From: Rhodoferax sp. | GTDB lineage: Bacteria; Pseudomonadota; Gammaproteobacteria; Burkholderiales; Burkholderiaceae_C | Length of the DNA stretch: 64,000 bases | NCBI GenBank assembly: GCA_031291305.1 | Contig: JARLJH010000058.1 | Span: forward strand, 62,001-126,000 | Reading direction: 5' to 3' | Shown here: positions 1-9,025 of the stretch, one piece after another | Layout: every line of letters begins with the position of its first letter | Numbering within the stretch: the first letter of the stretch is position 1 | Translations under genes and position numbers: made by a program | Notes under the pieces: generated by a model | What the model saw: only the letters and a program-made list of their open reading frames with translations | Told to the model about the DNA's origin: nothing | Database searches by the model: none

Positions 1-257
1 AGACCGGCGCACGCCGACATCAGATGTTCCACGGTGTGCACCTTGGCCTGACCATGCGAGATGGTGGATGCCATGCGCGTGTCGGTGACGGCCAAGGCCG
101 ACACCGGAATATCCACCGGCTGCGGCAAATCGACCCGTCGAAAGACGATGCCGGTGTCGGGCTGCGCCGGACGCAGGGTGATTTCCACCCGCTGCCCGCT
201 GTGCAAGCCCACTCCGACGGCGCGGGTCAGGGTTTTGAGAGTTCGTTGTTTAAGCAC
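1..257 (-). CDS. lpxC: UDP-3-O-acyl-N-acetylglucosamine deacetylase LpxC, N-terminal part
   Basis: The reverse strand reads without stop from a GTG at 257 to the window edge, giving about 85 residues that begin [10 protein letters not shown] and continue with the LpxC hallmarks [28 protein letters not shown] and HTVEHLMSA; the last holds the first zinc-ligand His. LpxC is the cytoplasmic Zn deacetylase that commits precursors to lipid A. It usually lies directly after ftsZ in proteobacterial dcw clusters, and here it does so with two extra genes between. The GTG start aligns with the family N-terminus, but no strong Shine-Dalgarno sequence is seen. The gene is cut only by the window end. Confidence 0.93.
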   Translation of the reverse strand, partial: MLKQRTLKTLTRAVGVGLHSGQRVEITLRPAQPDTGIVFRRVDLPQPVDIPVSALAVTDTRMASTISHGQAKVHTVEHLMSACAG

Positions 258-321
258 GAGGAAATTTTACTTTTTTGGGCACACCCGCACCTTGTCCGGG
301 TCATGACTGTGAACAGCGCCA

Positions 322-1548
322 TCACAGCGCAACATGGTGTTCCATCCGATCCCGCTTGGCAAGAGCGGGGAACAGTTTGAACCATCCGGCTGCAATCAAG
401 ACCGTGCCGCAACCGCCCAACACTACCGATCCCACGGCACCAAACATCGCTGCCGTGGCGCCTGATTCGAATTCGCCGAGTTGGTTGGAGGCGCCAATGA
501 ACATGGCGTTGACCGCCGACACCCTTCCGCGCATCTCGTTGGGTGTTTCCAACTGAACAAGGGTTGATCTGGTCACAACGCTGATGCTGTCCGCCGCCCC
601 TGAAATTGCCAGCGCCACCAGAGACAGTCCAAAATTTCTGGATAAGCCAAAAACAATCGTGGCAATGCCAAAAACGGCAACCGCTGCCAACAACCGATGG
701 CCCACGCCTCTGGTCAATGGCCAGCGCATGATGGCCAGGGACATTGCCAATGCACCTACCGCCGGAGCAGATCGCAACACTCCCAGCCCGAGCGGCCCGG
801 TATGCAGGATGTCACGGGCATAAATCGGTAGCAGGGCTGTGGCACCTCCGAGCAGAACCGCAAACAAGTCCAGGGAGGTGGCCCCCAGCAACACTTTGCG
901 GTGCCAAACAAAAGTAAATCCGGCCAGAACCGTCTGCCAAGTGGCAGCCAGGTGGGCTTCCTGGTGAAGGTAGCGCACCAGCAAGGCAAGAGCGGCTGAT
1001 ATCAGAAGCAGCACTGCGCAAGTGACATAGACCGTCGTCGCGCCGGTCGTGTACAGCATGCCACCAATGGCCGGGCCGCCAATGATGGCCACCTGCATCC
1101 CACTGGAACTCAAGGCCACCGCGCTTTGCAGCATATCCTGCGGCACCAGCTGAGGCGTCAATGCCTGTTGTGCTGGCATCTGAAAGGCACGCGCCACTCC
1201 CAGGAGTACCGAGATACCCAGAATCAATTCGCGCGAGGCAAAGTGGTAATGGGTGGCAAGAATCAACACCAGTGCAGCCACCGCCTGAATGCCCATGCAG
1301 AAGGCAAAAATGCGGGCGCGATGGAAGCGATCAGCCGCGTGCCCGGCGGGCAACATCAACACCAGAGCGGGCACAAACTGGAACAGGCCGACGAGGCCAA
1401 GATCCCAGGCGCTGGACGTGATGTCATACATTTGCCAGGCCACCGCCACCATCAGCATTTGATTGGCGCTCACACCAATGAGCCTGGCCAGCCAGAACCG
1501 TATGAATTGTCGATAGGCAAAAAGCCGACGTACGCTGCTTTGAGGCAT
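322..1548 (-). CDS. MFS transporter, EntS-like exporter family
   Basis: A protein of about 408 residues with roughly twelve hydrophobic segments. It starts MPQSSVRRLFAYRQF and carries an early R-L-x(4)-N-Q-M motif, a PAGHAADRFHRARI loop between TM2 and TM3 (the MFS motif A position), and a matching NEMRGRVSAVNAMF loop in the second half. This organisation is typical of the transmembrane secretion effector/EntS subgroup of MFS exporters. The substrate cannot be read from sequence. An in-frame extension to 1647 exists, but it overlaps the preceding gene and has no membrane character, so the ATG at 1548, 15 bp after the upstream stop, is preferred. It sits between ftsZ and lpxC, which is not part of the usual dcw gene set. 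Confidence 0.85.
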   Translation of the reverse strand: MPQSSVRRLFAYRQFIRFWLARLIGVSANQMLMVAVAWQMYDITSSAWDLGLVGLFQFVPALVLMLPAGHAADRFHRARIFAFCMGIQAVAALVLILATHYHFASRELILGISVLLGVARAFQMPAQQALTPQLVPQDMLQSAVALSSSGMQVAIIGGPAIGGMLYTTGATTVYVTCAVLLLISAALALLVRYLHQEAHLAATWQTVLAGFTFVWHRKVLLGATSLDLFAVLLGGATALLPIYARDILHTGPLGLGVLRSAPAVGALAMSLAIMRWPLTRGVGHRLLAAVAVFGIATIVFGLSRNFGLSLVALAISGAADSISVVTRSTLVQLETPNEMRGRVSAVNAMFIGASNQLGEFESGATAAMFGAVGSVVLGGCGTVLIAAGWFKLFPALAKRDRMEHHVAL

Positions 1549-1562
1549 GGGGTCGAATCCGA

Positions 1563-1841
1563 TCAGTTGGATCGTCGGCCCGGGGATTTCAGCTCTTCCA
1601 TCAGTGCGTCGGGTTGCCCACCCTCCGCAAGATGCTTTTTGTACCAAACCGTCAGGATCGTCGTGACCACGGGACCTGGGTTTTGACAGACCTTGCCAAA
1701 ATCCAGTCCATTGATGCTGCAGATCAATTTGACGAGATCCATGTCCAAATCGATGGCATCAGTCTCACAGCGCCGAATTTTGAGATCGGCAAAAGAGTAG
1801 CCTTCTGGAAGTTTTAGAGTCAACAACGAATCTGTCGGCAT
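1563..1841 (-). CDS. Hypothetical 92-aa protein between ftsZ and the MFS gene
   Basis: I do not recognise this small protein. It starts MPTDSLLTLKLPEGY at an ATG at 1841 and contains an acidic stretch ETDAIDLDMDLVK, two Cys (CSINGLDFGKVC) and a hydrophobic VVTTILTVWYKK segment. No signal peptide or clear membrane helix is seen. It lies 84 bp downstream of the ftsZ stop and 15 bp upstream of the MFS gene on the same strand, so the two are probably cotranscribed. An in-frame extension to 1916 is possible but would run almost to the ftsZ stop. Reality is supported by frame continuity and spacing, not by a known family. Confidence 0.6.
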   Translation of the reverse strand: MPTDSLLTLKLPEGYSFADLKIRRCETDAIDLDMDLVKLICSINGLDFGKVCQNPGPVVTTILTVWYKKHLAEGGQPDALMEELKSPGRRSN

Positions 1842-1925
1842 GGCGTATCTAAAGAAAAGTGAGGCGCACCCCTGTGGGCGGTTGCCAGCCTGCAACCTCT
1901 GGTCACAGGCGGCCACCCTAGCCCG

Positions 1926-3185
1926 TCAATCCGCCTGCTTGCGCAGAAACGCCGGGATCTCGAAGTCATCCATGCCGCCGCTGGACAAGGCGTCGACCTT
2001 GGCAGCTGCAGTCGTGCGGTCACGTGTGCGCCAGACGCTGGGGGTAGCCATGGCACCGTAATCGGGCTGGCTGCGGCCCAGGCTTGCGCCAGGCATCAAA
2101 CCAGTAACCTGATTGGAGCTGGCAGGGTTGTCCAGCGTAGGCACATTGAACGGCACGTCATGGGTTCCGGTGCGCAGTTGCACCTGCTGTTGTGGCGGGG
2201 CCACTACCAACTTTGGACGCGCGCCCTGGCGGCACAGACCCGTGGCCACCACGGTAACGCGAATCTGGTCGCCCAGGTTGTCGTCGTAGGCCGTGCCGTA
2301 AATCACATGCGCATCGGGCGATGCGTAGGCACGAATGGTGTTCATGGCCAATTTGGATTCGCTCAACTTCAAGGAACCCTTGCCTGCGGTGATCAGCACC
2401 AGCACGCCCTTGGCACCCGACAGGTCGATGCCTTCGAGCAGCGGGCAGGCCACCGCTTGTTCGGCGGCGATACGGGCACGGTCTGGACCTGCAGCTACGG
2501 CGGTACCCATCATGGCCTTGCCGGGTTCACCCATGACGGTGCGCACGTCTTCAAAGTCAACATTCACATGGCCGGGCACATTGATGATTTCGGCAATGCC
2601 ACCCACCGCGTTTTTCAGCACGTCGTTGGCATGGGCAAAAGCTTCATCCTGTGTGGCATCGTCGCCCAGCACTTCGAGCAGTTTTTCGTTGAGCACCACG
2701 ATCAATGAATCAACATTGGCCTCCAGTTCGGCCAGACCGCCGTCGGCGTTGTCCATGCGGCGTTTGCCTTCAAACTCAAACGGTTTGGTGACCACACCCA
2801 CGGTCAGGATGCCCATCTCACGCGCCACCCGAGCAATCACCGGCGCAGCACCGGTGCCGGTGCCTCCACCCATGCCCGCAGTGATGAACAACATGTGCGC
2901 GCCTTCAATGGCGGTGCGGATGTGATCAACAGCCACTTCAGCGGCTTCACGTGCTTTCTCGGGCTTGCTGCCCGCGCCCAGACCAGAGGTGCCGAGCTGG
3001 ATGACACGGTGCGCATCGCTGGTGGAGAGCGCTTGCGCATCGGTATTGGCGCAAATGAACTCGACGCCCTGCACAGCGCTGGCGATCATGTGAGCTACGG
3101 CGTTACCGCCGCCGCCGCCTACCCCGATCACCTTGATCTGGGTGCCTTGGTTGAAAGCTTCTTCGTCGATTAGTTCAATGCTCAT
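1926..3185 (-). CDS. ftsZ: Cell division protein FtsZ
   Basis: A tubulin-like GTPase of 419 residues that polymerises into the Z ring under the inner membrane. The N-terminal GTPase domain shows VIGVGGGGGNAV at about 19-30, the tubulin signature GGGTGTG at 106-112 and the T7-loop region further on. A Gln/Pro-rich linker follows from about residue 330. The conserved tail DDFEIPAFLRKQ near the C-terminus is the usual docking peptide for FtsA and other partners. Length is slightly above the ~390 typical of betaproteobacteria because of the linker. The gene follows ftsA after 139 bp, a gap large enough to hold its own promoter, as is common for ftsZ. Confidence 0.98.
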   Translation of the reverse strand: MSIELIDEEAFNQGTQIKVIGVGGGGGNAVAHMIASAVQGVEFICANTDAQALSTSDAHRVIQLGTSGLGAGSKPEKAREAAEVAVDHIRTAIEGAHMLFITAGMGGGTGTGAAPVIARVAREMGILTVGVVTKPFEFEGKRRMDNADGGLAELEANVDSLIVVLNEKLLEVLGDDATQDEAFAHANDVLKNAVGGIAEIINVPGHVNVDFEDVRTVMGEPGKAMMGTAVAAGPDRARIAAEQAVACPLLEGIDLSGAKGVLVLITAGKGSLKLSESKLAMNTIRAYASPDAHVIYGTAYDDNLGDQIRVTVVATGLCRQGARPKLVVAPPQQQVQLRTGTHDVPFNVPTLDNPASSNQVTGLMPGASLGRSQPDYGAMATPSVWRTRDRTTAAAKVDALSSGGMDDFEIPAFLRKQAD

Positions 3186-3324
3186 GGGGTGCTCCTTGGG
3201 TGTGAATGGGTAAAAAATAAATCAAAAGGGTTGCGGTTGAATAGGGTTGGGTGTGGTGGCGGGTCAACGCATCGCCATCGCCCGGGTGGGCCGCCTCGGC
3301 TGAGCCAAATGGGGTGTTTCATGC

Positions 3325-4554
3325 TTAAAAGTTCCCCACAAACCAGTCCTTGATACCGCTGAAGGCGGTTTTCATGGAACCGTTCTTCTGTGCGACCTTG
3401 AAGCCGCGCAGTCGTGCCAGTCGAGCCTCTTCCAGCAGGCCCATCACGGTGGCCGCACGCGGCTGAGCCACCATGTCAGACAGCGCGCCGGTGTACTTGG
3501 GTACACCGCGACGCACCGGTTTCAAAAAGATGTCTTCACCGAGTTCGACCATGCCGGGCATGACACAACTGCCGCCAGTCAGCACGATGCCGCTGGAGAG
3601 CATCTCTTCAAAGCCGGACTCGCGCATCACCTGATGCACCAGGCTGAAAATTTCTTCCACCCGCGGCTCGATCACGCCTGCCAGCGCCTGACGGCTGAGC
3701 ATGCGCGGGCCGCGGTCGCCCAGGCCAGGCACTTCCACCTGCGCCTCCGGGTCGGCCAGCAACTGCTTGGCCCAGCCGTTTTCAACCTTGATTTCTTCAG
3801 CGTCCTTGGTTGGCGTGCGCAGCGCCATGGCGATGTCGCTGGTGATCAGGTCACCGGCAATCGGAATGACGGCGGTGTGGCGGATCGCGCCGTTGGTAAA
3901 AATAGCCAAATCTGTAGTGCCCGCGCCAATATCCACGAGGGCTACACCGAGTTCACGTTCATCTTCGGTCAGCACGGATTGGCTGCTGGCCAGCGGATTC
4001 AACATCAGTTGCTCAACTTCCAGTCCGCAGCGGCGCACACATTTGATGATGTTCTCAGCAGCGCTTTGGGCACCGGTGACGATGTGCACCTTGGCTTCCA
4101 GCCGGATGCCGCTCATGCCAATCGGCTCTTTCACATCCTGGCCGTCAATGATGAATTCCTGCGGTTCCACCAGCAGCAGGCGCTGGTCGGTGGAGATGTT
4201 GATGGCCTTGGCGGTTTCCACCACCCGCGCCACGTCGGCGGCTGACACTTCACGGTCCTTGATGGCGACCATGCCGTGCGAATTGATGCCGCGAATGTGG
4301 CTGCCGGTGATGCCGGTGTAGACACGGGTGATCTTGCAGTCGGCCATCAACTCGGCTTCTTTGAGTGCCTGCTGAATGCTTTGCACGGTGGCGTCAATAT
4401 TCACCACCACGCCGCGCTTCAAGCCGTTGCTGGGCGCCACGCCCAGACCAGCCAGCTTGAGCTGACCGTCGGGCATAACTTCGGCCACCACCACCATCAC
4501 CTTGGCGGTGCCGATGTCCAGACCGACGACTAAATCCTTGTACTCTTTTGCCAT
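3325..4554 (-). CDS. ftsA: Cell division protein FtsA
   Basis: An actin-like ATPase of 409 residues that tethers FtsZ filaments to the membrane and signals to the septal synthases. The phosphate-1 motif LVVGLDIGTAKV is near residues 8-19, the second phosphate loop VDIGAGTTDLAIF is near 205-217, and the adenosine motif VLTGGSCVMPGM lies in the C-terminal third. The C-terminal end KTAFSGIKDWFVGNF is amphipathic, as expected for the membrane-targeting helix. It follows ftsQ by 21 bp and precedes ftsZ, the standard order. Start at ATG 4554 matches family length. Confidence 0.98.
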   Translation of the reverse strand: MAKEYKDLVVGLDIGTAKVMVVVAEVMPDGQLKLAGLGVAPSNGLKRGVVVNIDATVQSIQQALKEAELMADCKITRVYTGITGSHIRGINSHGMVAIKDREVSAADVARVVETAKAINISTDQRLLLVEPQEFIIDGQDVKEPIGMSGIRLEAKVHIVTGAQSAAENIIKCVRRCGLEVEQLMLNPLASSQSVLTEDERELGVALVDIGAGTTDLAIFTNGAIRHTAVIPIAGDLITSDIAMALRTPTKDAEEIKVENGWAKQLLADPEAQVEVPGLGDRGPRMLSRQALAGVIEPRVEEIFSLVHQVMRESGFEEMLSSGIVLTGGSCVMPGMVELGEDIFLKPVRRGVPKYTGALSDMVAQPRAATVMGLLEEARLARLRGFKVAQKNGSMKTAFSGIKDWFVGNF

Positions 4555-4575
4555 GATGTCACCTGTTGTCTTGCA

Positions 4576-5364
4576 TTACTGTTTCTTGCCGTCCATACCG
4601 TCCAGCGTGGTCACCCCGTCCAGCCGAATGGCGTAGCCGTCCGTGTGGCGCAAATCCACCGACGCCAGTTGCTCTGGCGTGCGCTGGTACCGGGCCGTGA
4701 CCTGTGTCACTGTTTTCAAAAATCGCTGCGCGCGTGCCACCAAATCAGATGTACTGCCACTGCCGAATTCGATCTCAGTCCCGCTATCCAGTTGGGCCCG
4801 CCAACCACCACGCGGCGTGAGTTCAAGCTGGCCGATCGTCAGGTCCATGGGGGCAAACAGGGGTTGCAAGGTTTGCTGCATGGCCAACACCTGCGCCGAC
4901 TGGCCTTCCGGGCCGATCAGGCGCGGCAGGTTGTCTTGGTCAAGCTCGCCCGCATTGGCTTCGAACACTTCTCCAAAGCTGTTGACCATGCGTGAGTCAC
5001 CCTCTTCACCCCAGAAAGCCATGGCCTGATGCTCCTGCAATTGCACCTTCAAACGGTTCGGGAAATCACGTCGCACAATGGCCTGACGCACCCAGGGCAT
5101 GGTCTCAAACACTTTGCGCGCGGCATTGATATCCAACGTGAAAAACGTGCCTTGCAGGCGCGGCATGACATTGGCGCGCAAGGTGATGGCGTTGTAGTGT
5201 TTAACGTCACCCGTGACGCTGACGCCGCTGATGGCAAACGCGGGCAGGCGTGCGCCCCAGCCCAGCAGTGCGCCCACGCACAGCAGCGCCACCACGACCA
5301 ACAGCAAATTCGCTGTGGCGTGCATCAGGCGCACATCCATGGGCAGGGGCTCAGGCGTTTTCAT
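4576..5364 (-). CDS. ftsQ: Cell division protein FtsQ
   Basis: A bitopic division protein of about 262 residues, part of the FtsQLB complex that controls FtsWI. It has a short cytoplasmic N-terminus, one transmembrane helix ([17 protein letters not shown], about residues 17-33), a periplasmic POTRA domain beginning around [12 protein letters not shown], and a beta domain. The start at 5364 is chosen because its ATG overlaps the ddlB stop (ATGA) and gives [14 protein letters not shown]; longer in-frame extension to 5409 would lie inside ddlB. The gene is followed 21 bp later by ftsA. Confidence 0.95.
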   Translation of the reverse strand: MKTPEPLPMDVRLMHATANLLLVVVALLCVGALLGWGARLPAFAISGVSVTGDVKHYNAITLRANVMPRLQGTFFTLDINAARKVFETMPWVRQAIVRRDFPNRLKVQLQEHQAMAFWGEEGDSRMVNSFGEVFEANAGELDQDNLPRLIGPEGQSAQVLAMQQTLQPLFAPMDLTIGQLELTPRGGWRAQLDSGTEIEFGSGSTSDLVARAQRFLKTVTQVTARYQRTPEQLASVDLRHTDGYAIRLDGVTTLDGMDGKKQ

Positions 5365-6320
5365 GCAGTGGCGTAATCCAGGGTGGCAGATCCAAGGATC
5401 TGCAGGCACAAATCGGCATAACTGATGCCAGCGGCCTTGGCTGACATCGGCACCAGCGAATGACTGGTCATGCCCGGCGAGGTGTTGATTTCAAGCAAAT
5501 AGGGCTTGCGCGTGGTGGCATCAATCATCACGTCAGCCCGCGCCCAGCCACGGCAGCCCAGGCTCTTGAACGCCTGCAGCACCAATTGCTGGATGGCCGC
5601 TTCTTCGCCCTCCGGCAACAGCGCAGGCACCAGATACTGGGTGGTGTTGGTGAAATATTTGTTCTGGTAGTCGTAATTGCCATCGGGCGCGACGATGCGG
5701 ATCACCGGCAAGGCCCGCGCCTGAGCACCGCTGCCCAGCACCGGGATGGTGACCTCGTCACCGGCAATAAACTGCTCACACAGGACTTCGTCATCCATGC
5801 CGGCCGCCAGAGCGTAGGCAGCGGCACATTGATCGGCAGCGGTAACTTTGCTCAGACCCAGCGTGGAACCTTCACGCGCAGGCTTGACGATCATGGTCTG
5901 GCCGGGGGCCGCCAACTCGGCATAAGCGGCTTGCGTAGCGGCGGCACTGGTCACGGTTCGCCAGGCAGGGGTTGGCAGGCCGTCAGAGAGCCACAGGCGT
6001 TTGGTCATGATCTTGTCGATGGCCATGCTGGAGGCCATCACACCCGGCCCGGTGTAGGGAATGCCCAGCAGTTCCAGCGCGCCCTGCACCGTGCCGTCTT
6101 CCCCAAATCGGCCATGCAAGGCAATGAAACAGCGGGTGAAACCGTCGCGCTTGAGCTCGCTCAAGTCACGTTCAGACGGATCAAAGGCATGGGCATTGAC
6201 ACCTTTTTCAAGCAAGGCCTGCAAGACACCTGTACCCGACATCAGCGAAACCTCGCGCTCGCCAGACTGTCCACCCATGAGAACGGCGACTTTCTCGGTT
6301 TTTAGATCAAATGCACTCAT
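5361..6320 (-). CDS. ddlB: D-alanine--D-alanine ligase DdlB
   Basis: An ATP-grasp ligase of 319 residues that makes D-Ala-D-Ala for MurF. The N-terminal motif [19 protein letters not shown], the ATP-grasp segment [15 protein letters not shown] and the C-terminal [16 protein letters not shown] metal- and substrate-binding region are all present. The reading frame is open far upstream into murC, but the ATG at 6320 gives the family N-terminus and overlaps the murC 3' end by 14 bp. The stop overlaps the ftsQ start. The cytoplasmic step sits exactly in the usual dcw place between murC and ftsQ. Confidence 0.97.
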   Translation of the reverse strand: MSAFDLKTEKVAVLMGGQSGEREVSLMSGTGVLQALLEKGVNAHAFDPSERDLSELKRDGFTRCFIALHGRFGEDGTVQGALELLGIPYTGPGVMASSMAIDKIMTKRLWLSDGLPTPAWRTVTSAAATQAAYAELAAPGQTMIVKPAREGSTLGLSKVTAADQCAAAYALAAGMDDEVLCEQFIAGDEVTIPVLGSGAQARALPVIRIVAPDGNYDYQNKYFTNTTQYLVPALLPEGEEAAIQQLVLQAFKSLGCRGWARADVMIDATTRKPYLLEINTSPGMTSHSLVPMSAKAAGISYADLCLQILGSATLDYATA

Positions 6321-7749
6321 AGCCCCGTCCTTCCTGCATAACATGCTCTGTATTCCGAAGCATCGAAACCAGTTTCCCAGGCACCGCTCCAATCGAGCCC
6401 GCGCCCATGCACAACACCAGGTCACCGTCGCGGGCGTTGTCGATGATGGCTTGCGGCATGGCGGCAATGCTGTCAACAAACACCGGCTCCACTTTGCCCG
6501 CCACCCGCAATGCTCGGGCCAAGGCGCGACCATCGGCGGCCACAATCGGCGCCTCGCCGGCGGCATACACGTCGGTCAGCAGCACCACGTCAGCGACGCT
6601 GATCACCTTGACAAAATCCTCAAAGCAGTCCCGCGTGCGGGTGTAGCGGTGCGGCTGAAACGCCAGCACCAGACGCCGCTCTGGATAAGCACCACGCGCG
6701 GCTGCCAGGGTGGCTGCCATTTCGACCGGGTGGTGACCGTAATCGTCAATGACGCGGAACGTGCCCCCACCCAGCGCAGGCACGTCGCCATAGCTCTGAA
6801 AGCGCCGCCCGACGCCGCCAAAATTGGCCAGCGCACGCTGCACGGCTTCGTCTGGAATATTGAGCTCCACCGCCACGCTGATCGCCGCCAGGGCGTTGAG
6901 CACGTTGTGACGGCCCGCCAGATTCAGCACAACATCCATGTCGGGCAGCGTGACACCATTGCGCCGCTGCACCGTGAAATGCATCTGGCCGCCCACAGCG
7001 CGTACATTGACCGCCCGAACTTCAGCCCCCTCCTCCATGCCATAACTGGTGACCGGGCAGGTCACCTTGGGCAGGATGCTGCGCACGCCAGGATCGTCGG
7101 TGCACAAGATGGCGGTGCCATAAAACGGCATGCGGTGCAGAAAGTCGACAAACGCGCCCTTGAGCCGCTCGATGTCATGGCCATAGGTTTCCATGTGGTC
7201 GGCATCAATGTTGGTCACCACCGCCATCACCGGCAACAGGTGCAGGAACGACGCGTCCGACTCATCGGCCTCGACCACGATGTGGTCGCCTTTGCCCAGG
7301 CGGGCGTTGGCACCGGCGCTGTTGAGGCGCCCACCAATCACAAAGGTCGGGTCCAGGTCACCCGCTTCCAGCACGCTGGTCACCAGACTGGTGGTGGTGG
7401 TTTTGCCGTGGGTGCCAGCGATGGCAATGCCTTGCTTCAAGCGCATCAGCTCGGCCAGCATCAGGGCGCGGGGCACCAGGGGAATGTGTTTTTCGCGGGC
7501 TGCCAGCACCTCGGGGTTGTCGGCCTTGACGGCGGTGGAGGTGACCACCGCGTCAGCGCCTTCAACATGAGCCGGTGCATGTCCGATATACGTGGTGATG
7601 CCCAGGCCTTTCAAACGCTGCAACACGGCGCCGTCGGCAATATCGGAGCCGGAAATGGTGTAGCCCAGCGTGTACAGCACCTCGGCAATGGCCGACATGC
7701 CCGAGCCGCCGATGCCGACAAAGTGGATATGTTTGATGGCGTGCTTCAT
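6307..7749 (-). CDS. murC: UDP-N-acetylmuramate--L-alanine ligase MurC
   Basis: A cytoplasmic Mur ligase of 480 residues adding L-Ala to UDP-MurNAc. An N-terminal Rossmann motif [16 protein letters not shown] (10-25), the ATP loop GTHGKTTT at 112-119 and the family ExxxSDASF-type segment [14 protein letters not shown] are visible, with the C-terminal ligase domain carrying [14 protein letters not shown]. Length is normal. Its ATG overlaps the murG stop (ATGA, 7746-7749) and its 3' end overlaps ddlB by 14 bp, so translation is probably coupled along murG-murC-ddlB-ftsQ. Confidence 0.98.
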   Translation of the reverse strand: MKHAIKHIHFVGIGGSGMSAIAEVLYTLGYTISGSDIADGAVLQRLKGLGITTYIGHAPAHVEGADAVVTSTAVKADNPEVLAAREKHIPLVPRALMLAELMRLKQGIAIAGTHGKTTTTSLVTSVLEAGDLDPTFVIGGRLNSAGANARLGKGDHIVVEADESDASFLHLLPVMAVVTNIDADHMETYGHDIERLKGAFVDFLHRMPFYGTAILCTDDPGVRSILPKVTCPVTSYGMEEGAEVRAVNVRAVGGQMHFTVQRRNGVTLPDMDVVLNLAGRHNVLNALAAISVAVELNIPDEAVQRALANFGGVGRRFQSYGDVPALGGGTFRVIDDYGHHPVEMAATLAAARGAYPERRLVLAFQPHRYTRTRDCFEDFVKVISVADVVLLTDVYAAGEAPIVAADGRALARALRVAGKVEPVFVDSIAAMPQAIIDNARDGDLVLCMGAGSIGAVPGKLVSMLRNTEHVMQEGRGYECI

Positions 7750-8822
7750 AAACTAAGCTCCTCACAGGCCGTCACCATCTGCGCAGTGGCATCAAGTTTT
7801 TGCATCATTTTGGCCTTTAGCCCTTTATTCATAAGTACAGTACGCTTCATATTCTGTAGCATTTCTGCCAGCGACTGCGGTGTCAACTCAGTCTGCGGCA
7901 CCAGCCAGCCAGCCCCTTGATCTACCAGGAAGCGTGCGTTGGCGCTCTGGTGGTCGTCCACGGCGGACGGCAGCGGCACAAACAAAGCCGCCGCGCCTAC
8001 GGCGGCAATCTCGGTCACTGTGCTTGCGCCAGCGCGGCAGATGATCAAATCAGCATCGGCAAAAGCCTGCGCCGTGTTGTCGATGAACGGGGTCAGTTCG
8101 GCCGCCACACCTGCCTGCGCGTAGTTGGCACGCAGCGCATCGATTTGCTTGGCACCGCTTTGATGCAGCACGCTGGGGCGCTGCTCAGCGGGCAGCAGCG
8201 CCAGCGCTTGCGGCACGATCTCGTTGAGCGCTTTGGCGCCCAGACTGCCCCCGACCACCAGCACCCTCAAAGGCCCGCTGCGCCCGGCAAAGCGCTGTTC
8301 AGGTAGCGGCTGGTTCAAAAATGCCGCGCGCAGTGGATTGCCCACCCAGCGAGCGCCCTTGAGGACGTTGGGGAAAGCGGTGAAAACCCGACTTGCCACG
8401 CCAGCCAGCACCTTATTGGCCAGCCCTGCGACCGAGTTCTGCTCATGCAGGAGGAGCGGTTTGCCCAGCAAGACGGCCATCATGCCTGCCGGAAAGGTGA
8501 TGTAGCCGCCAAGCCCCACCACCACATCGGGCTTGACACGGCGCAACACCTGAATGCTCTGCCAAAACGCCTTCAGCAGGCGCAGCGGCAACAGCGCCAG
8601 CGTGATGACCCCCTTGCCGCGCAGGCCACCAAAGTCAATCGACTCGAATGCAAAGCCTTGCGGCGGCACCAGCTGGCTTTCCATGCTGGGCTGGCCTGGT
8701 TTGCCACGGCCACCGAGCCAATGCACGCGCCAGCCTTTGTCACGCAGCGCTTGCGCCACCGCCAGGCCTGGAAAGATGTGGCCACCGGTGCCACCGGCCA
8801 TGATCAAGGCGCACTTGCTCAT
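7746..8822 (-). CDS. murG: Lipid II synthase MurG (UDP-GlcNAc transferase)
   Basis: A GT28 glycosyltransferase of 358 residues at the inner face of the membrane that converts lipid I to lipid II. The N-terminal G loop [19 protein letters not shown], a second glycine loop [14 protein letters not shown] and the donor site [23 protein letters not shown] are present. Residues of about 320-345 near the C-terminus ([17 protein letters not shown]) are unusually Met/Lys-rich, and the DNA there (7801-7860) resembles a decayed copy of the dispersed palindromic repeat. The start ATG lies inside the duplicated palindromic block at the ftsW joint; the Shine-Dalgarno GGAGG is also inside that block. Confidence 0.97.
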   Translation of the reverse strand: MSKCALIMAGGTGGHIFPGLAVAQALRDKGWRVHWLGGRGKPGQPSMESQLVPPQGFAFESIDFGGLRGKGVITLALLPLRLLKAFWQSIQVLRRVKPDVVVGLGGYITFPAGMMAVLLGKPLLLHEQNSVAGLANKVLAGVASRVFTAFPNVLKGARWVGNPLRAAFLNQPLPEQRFAGRSGPLRVLVVGGSLGAKALNEIVPQALALLPAEQRPSVLHQSGAKQIDALRANYAQAGVAAELTPFIDNTAQAFADADLIICRAGASTVTEIAAVGAAALFVPLPSAVDDHQSANARFLVDQGAGWLVPQTELTPQSLAEMLQNMKRTVLMNKGLKAKMMQKLDATAQMVTACEELSL

Positions 8823-8995
8823 ACACGGCCTCCGTGCATGAGACAGGCCGCTGACGCGCCTGTCGCGCTACGCGCTTGGGTTCCATTTTGGTGAAACAGA
8901 ACTCTCATACACGGCCTCCGTGCATGAGCCAGGCCGCTGACGCGCCCTGTCGCGCTACGCGCATAGGTTCCGTTTTGGTGAAACCGCACTCTCAT
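8819..8995 (-). CDS. 58-codon linker ORF between ftsW and murG, built from duplicated DNA
   Basis: The ftsW stop TGA overlaps an ATG at 8995 that opens a 58-codon frame. The frame stays open across two near-identical 29-codon halves ([17 protein letters not shown]... then [17 protein letters not shown]...) and closes with a TGA overlapping the murG ATG at 8822. Each half is preceded by GGAGG, 7 bases before its ATG. The final LMHGGRV repeats the last seven residues of FtsW. The first unit is 87 bp (in frame) and the second 86 bp, so only the second joint restores the ATGA arrangement for murG. Whether a peptide is made is unknown. The ORF may simply preserve translational coupling across an insertion. 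No family resemblance is seen. Confidence 0.45.
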   Translation of the reverse strand: MRVRFHQNGTYARSATGRVSGLAHARRPCMRVLFHQNGTQARSATGASAACLMHGGRV

Positions 8996-9015
8996 ACACG
9001 GCCTCCGTGCATGAG
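8820..9015. repeat. Three tandem copies of a 23-bp palindromic block, period 86-87 bp
   Basis: Identical 23-bp blocks (beginning CATACACGGCCTCCG on the plus strand) lie at 8820-8842, 8906-8928 and 8993-9015. The 63- and 64-bp segments between them differ by only about seven bases and one indel. On the coding strand every block carries GGAGG plus an ATGA, so the gene boundary itself has been copied. The third block, nearest ftsW, is the natural ftsW 3' end. Confidence 0.92.
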
Positions 9016-9025
9016 AGTGCGGTTT
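8981..9025. repeat. 45-bp near-perfect palindrome across the ftsW stop codon
   Basis: The arms AAACCGCACTCTCAT (8981-8995) and ATGAGAGTGCGGTTT (9011-9025) are exact reverse complements. The intervening 15 bases are themselves largely palindromic (CACGG/CCGTG). The right arm is ftsW coding sequence (codons for NRTLM); the left arm is its inverted copy just past the stop. In mRNA this would form a strong hairpin covering the FtsW C-terminal codons and the next start codon. Confidence 0.85.

Noticed and set aside
6061-7920. 619-codon open frame on the plus strand across ddlB/murC/murG
   Set aside because: It is antisense to well-identified Mur genes, His/Gln/Arg-rich in the manner of GC-rich shadows, and has no motif.
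8820-9015. Three identical 23-bp repeats with 63-64-bp spacers, resembling a small CRISPR array
   Set aside because: The spacers are near copies of each other, the repeats include coding and SD/ATG signals, and there are no cas genes.
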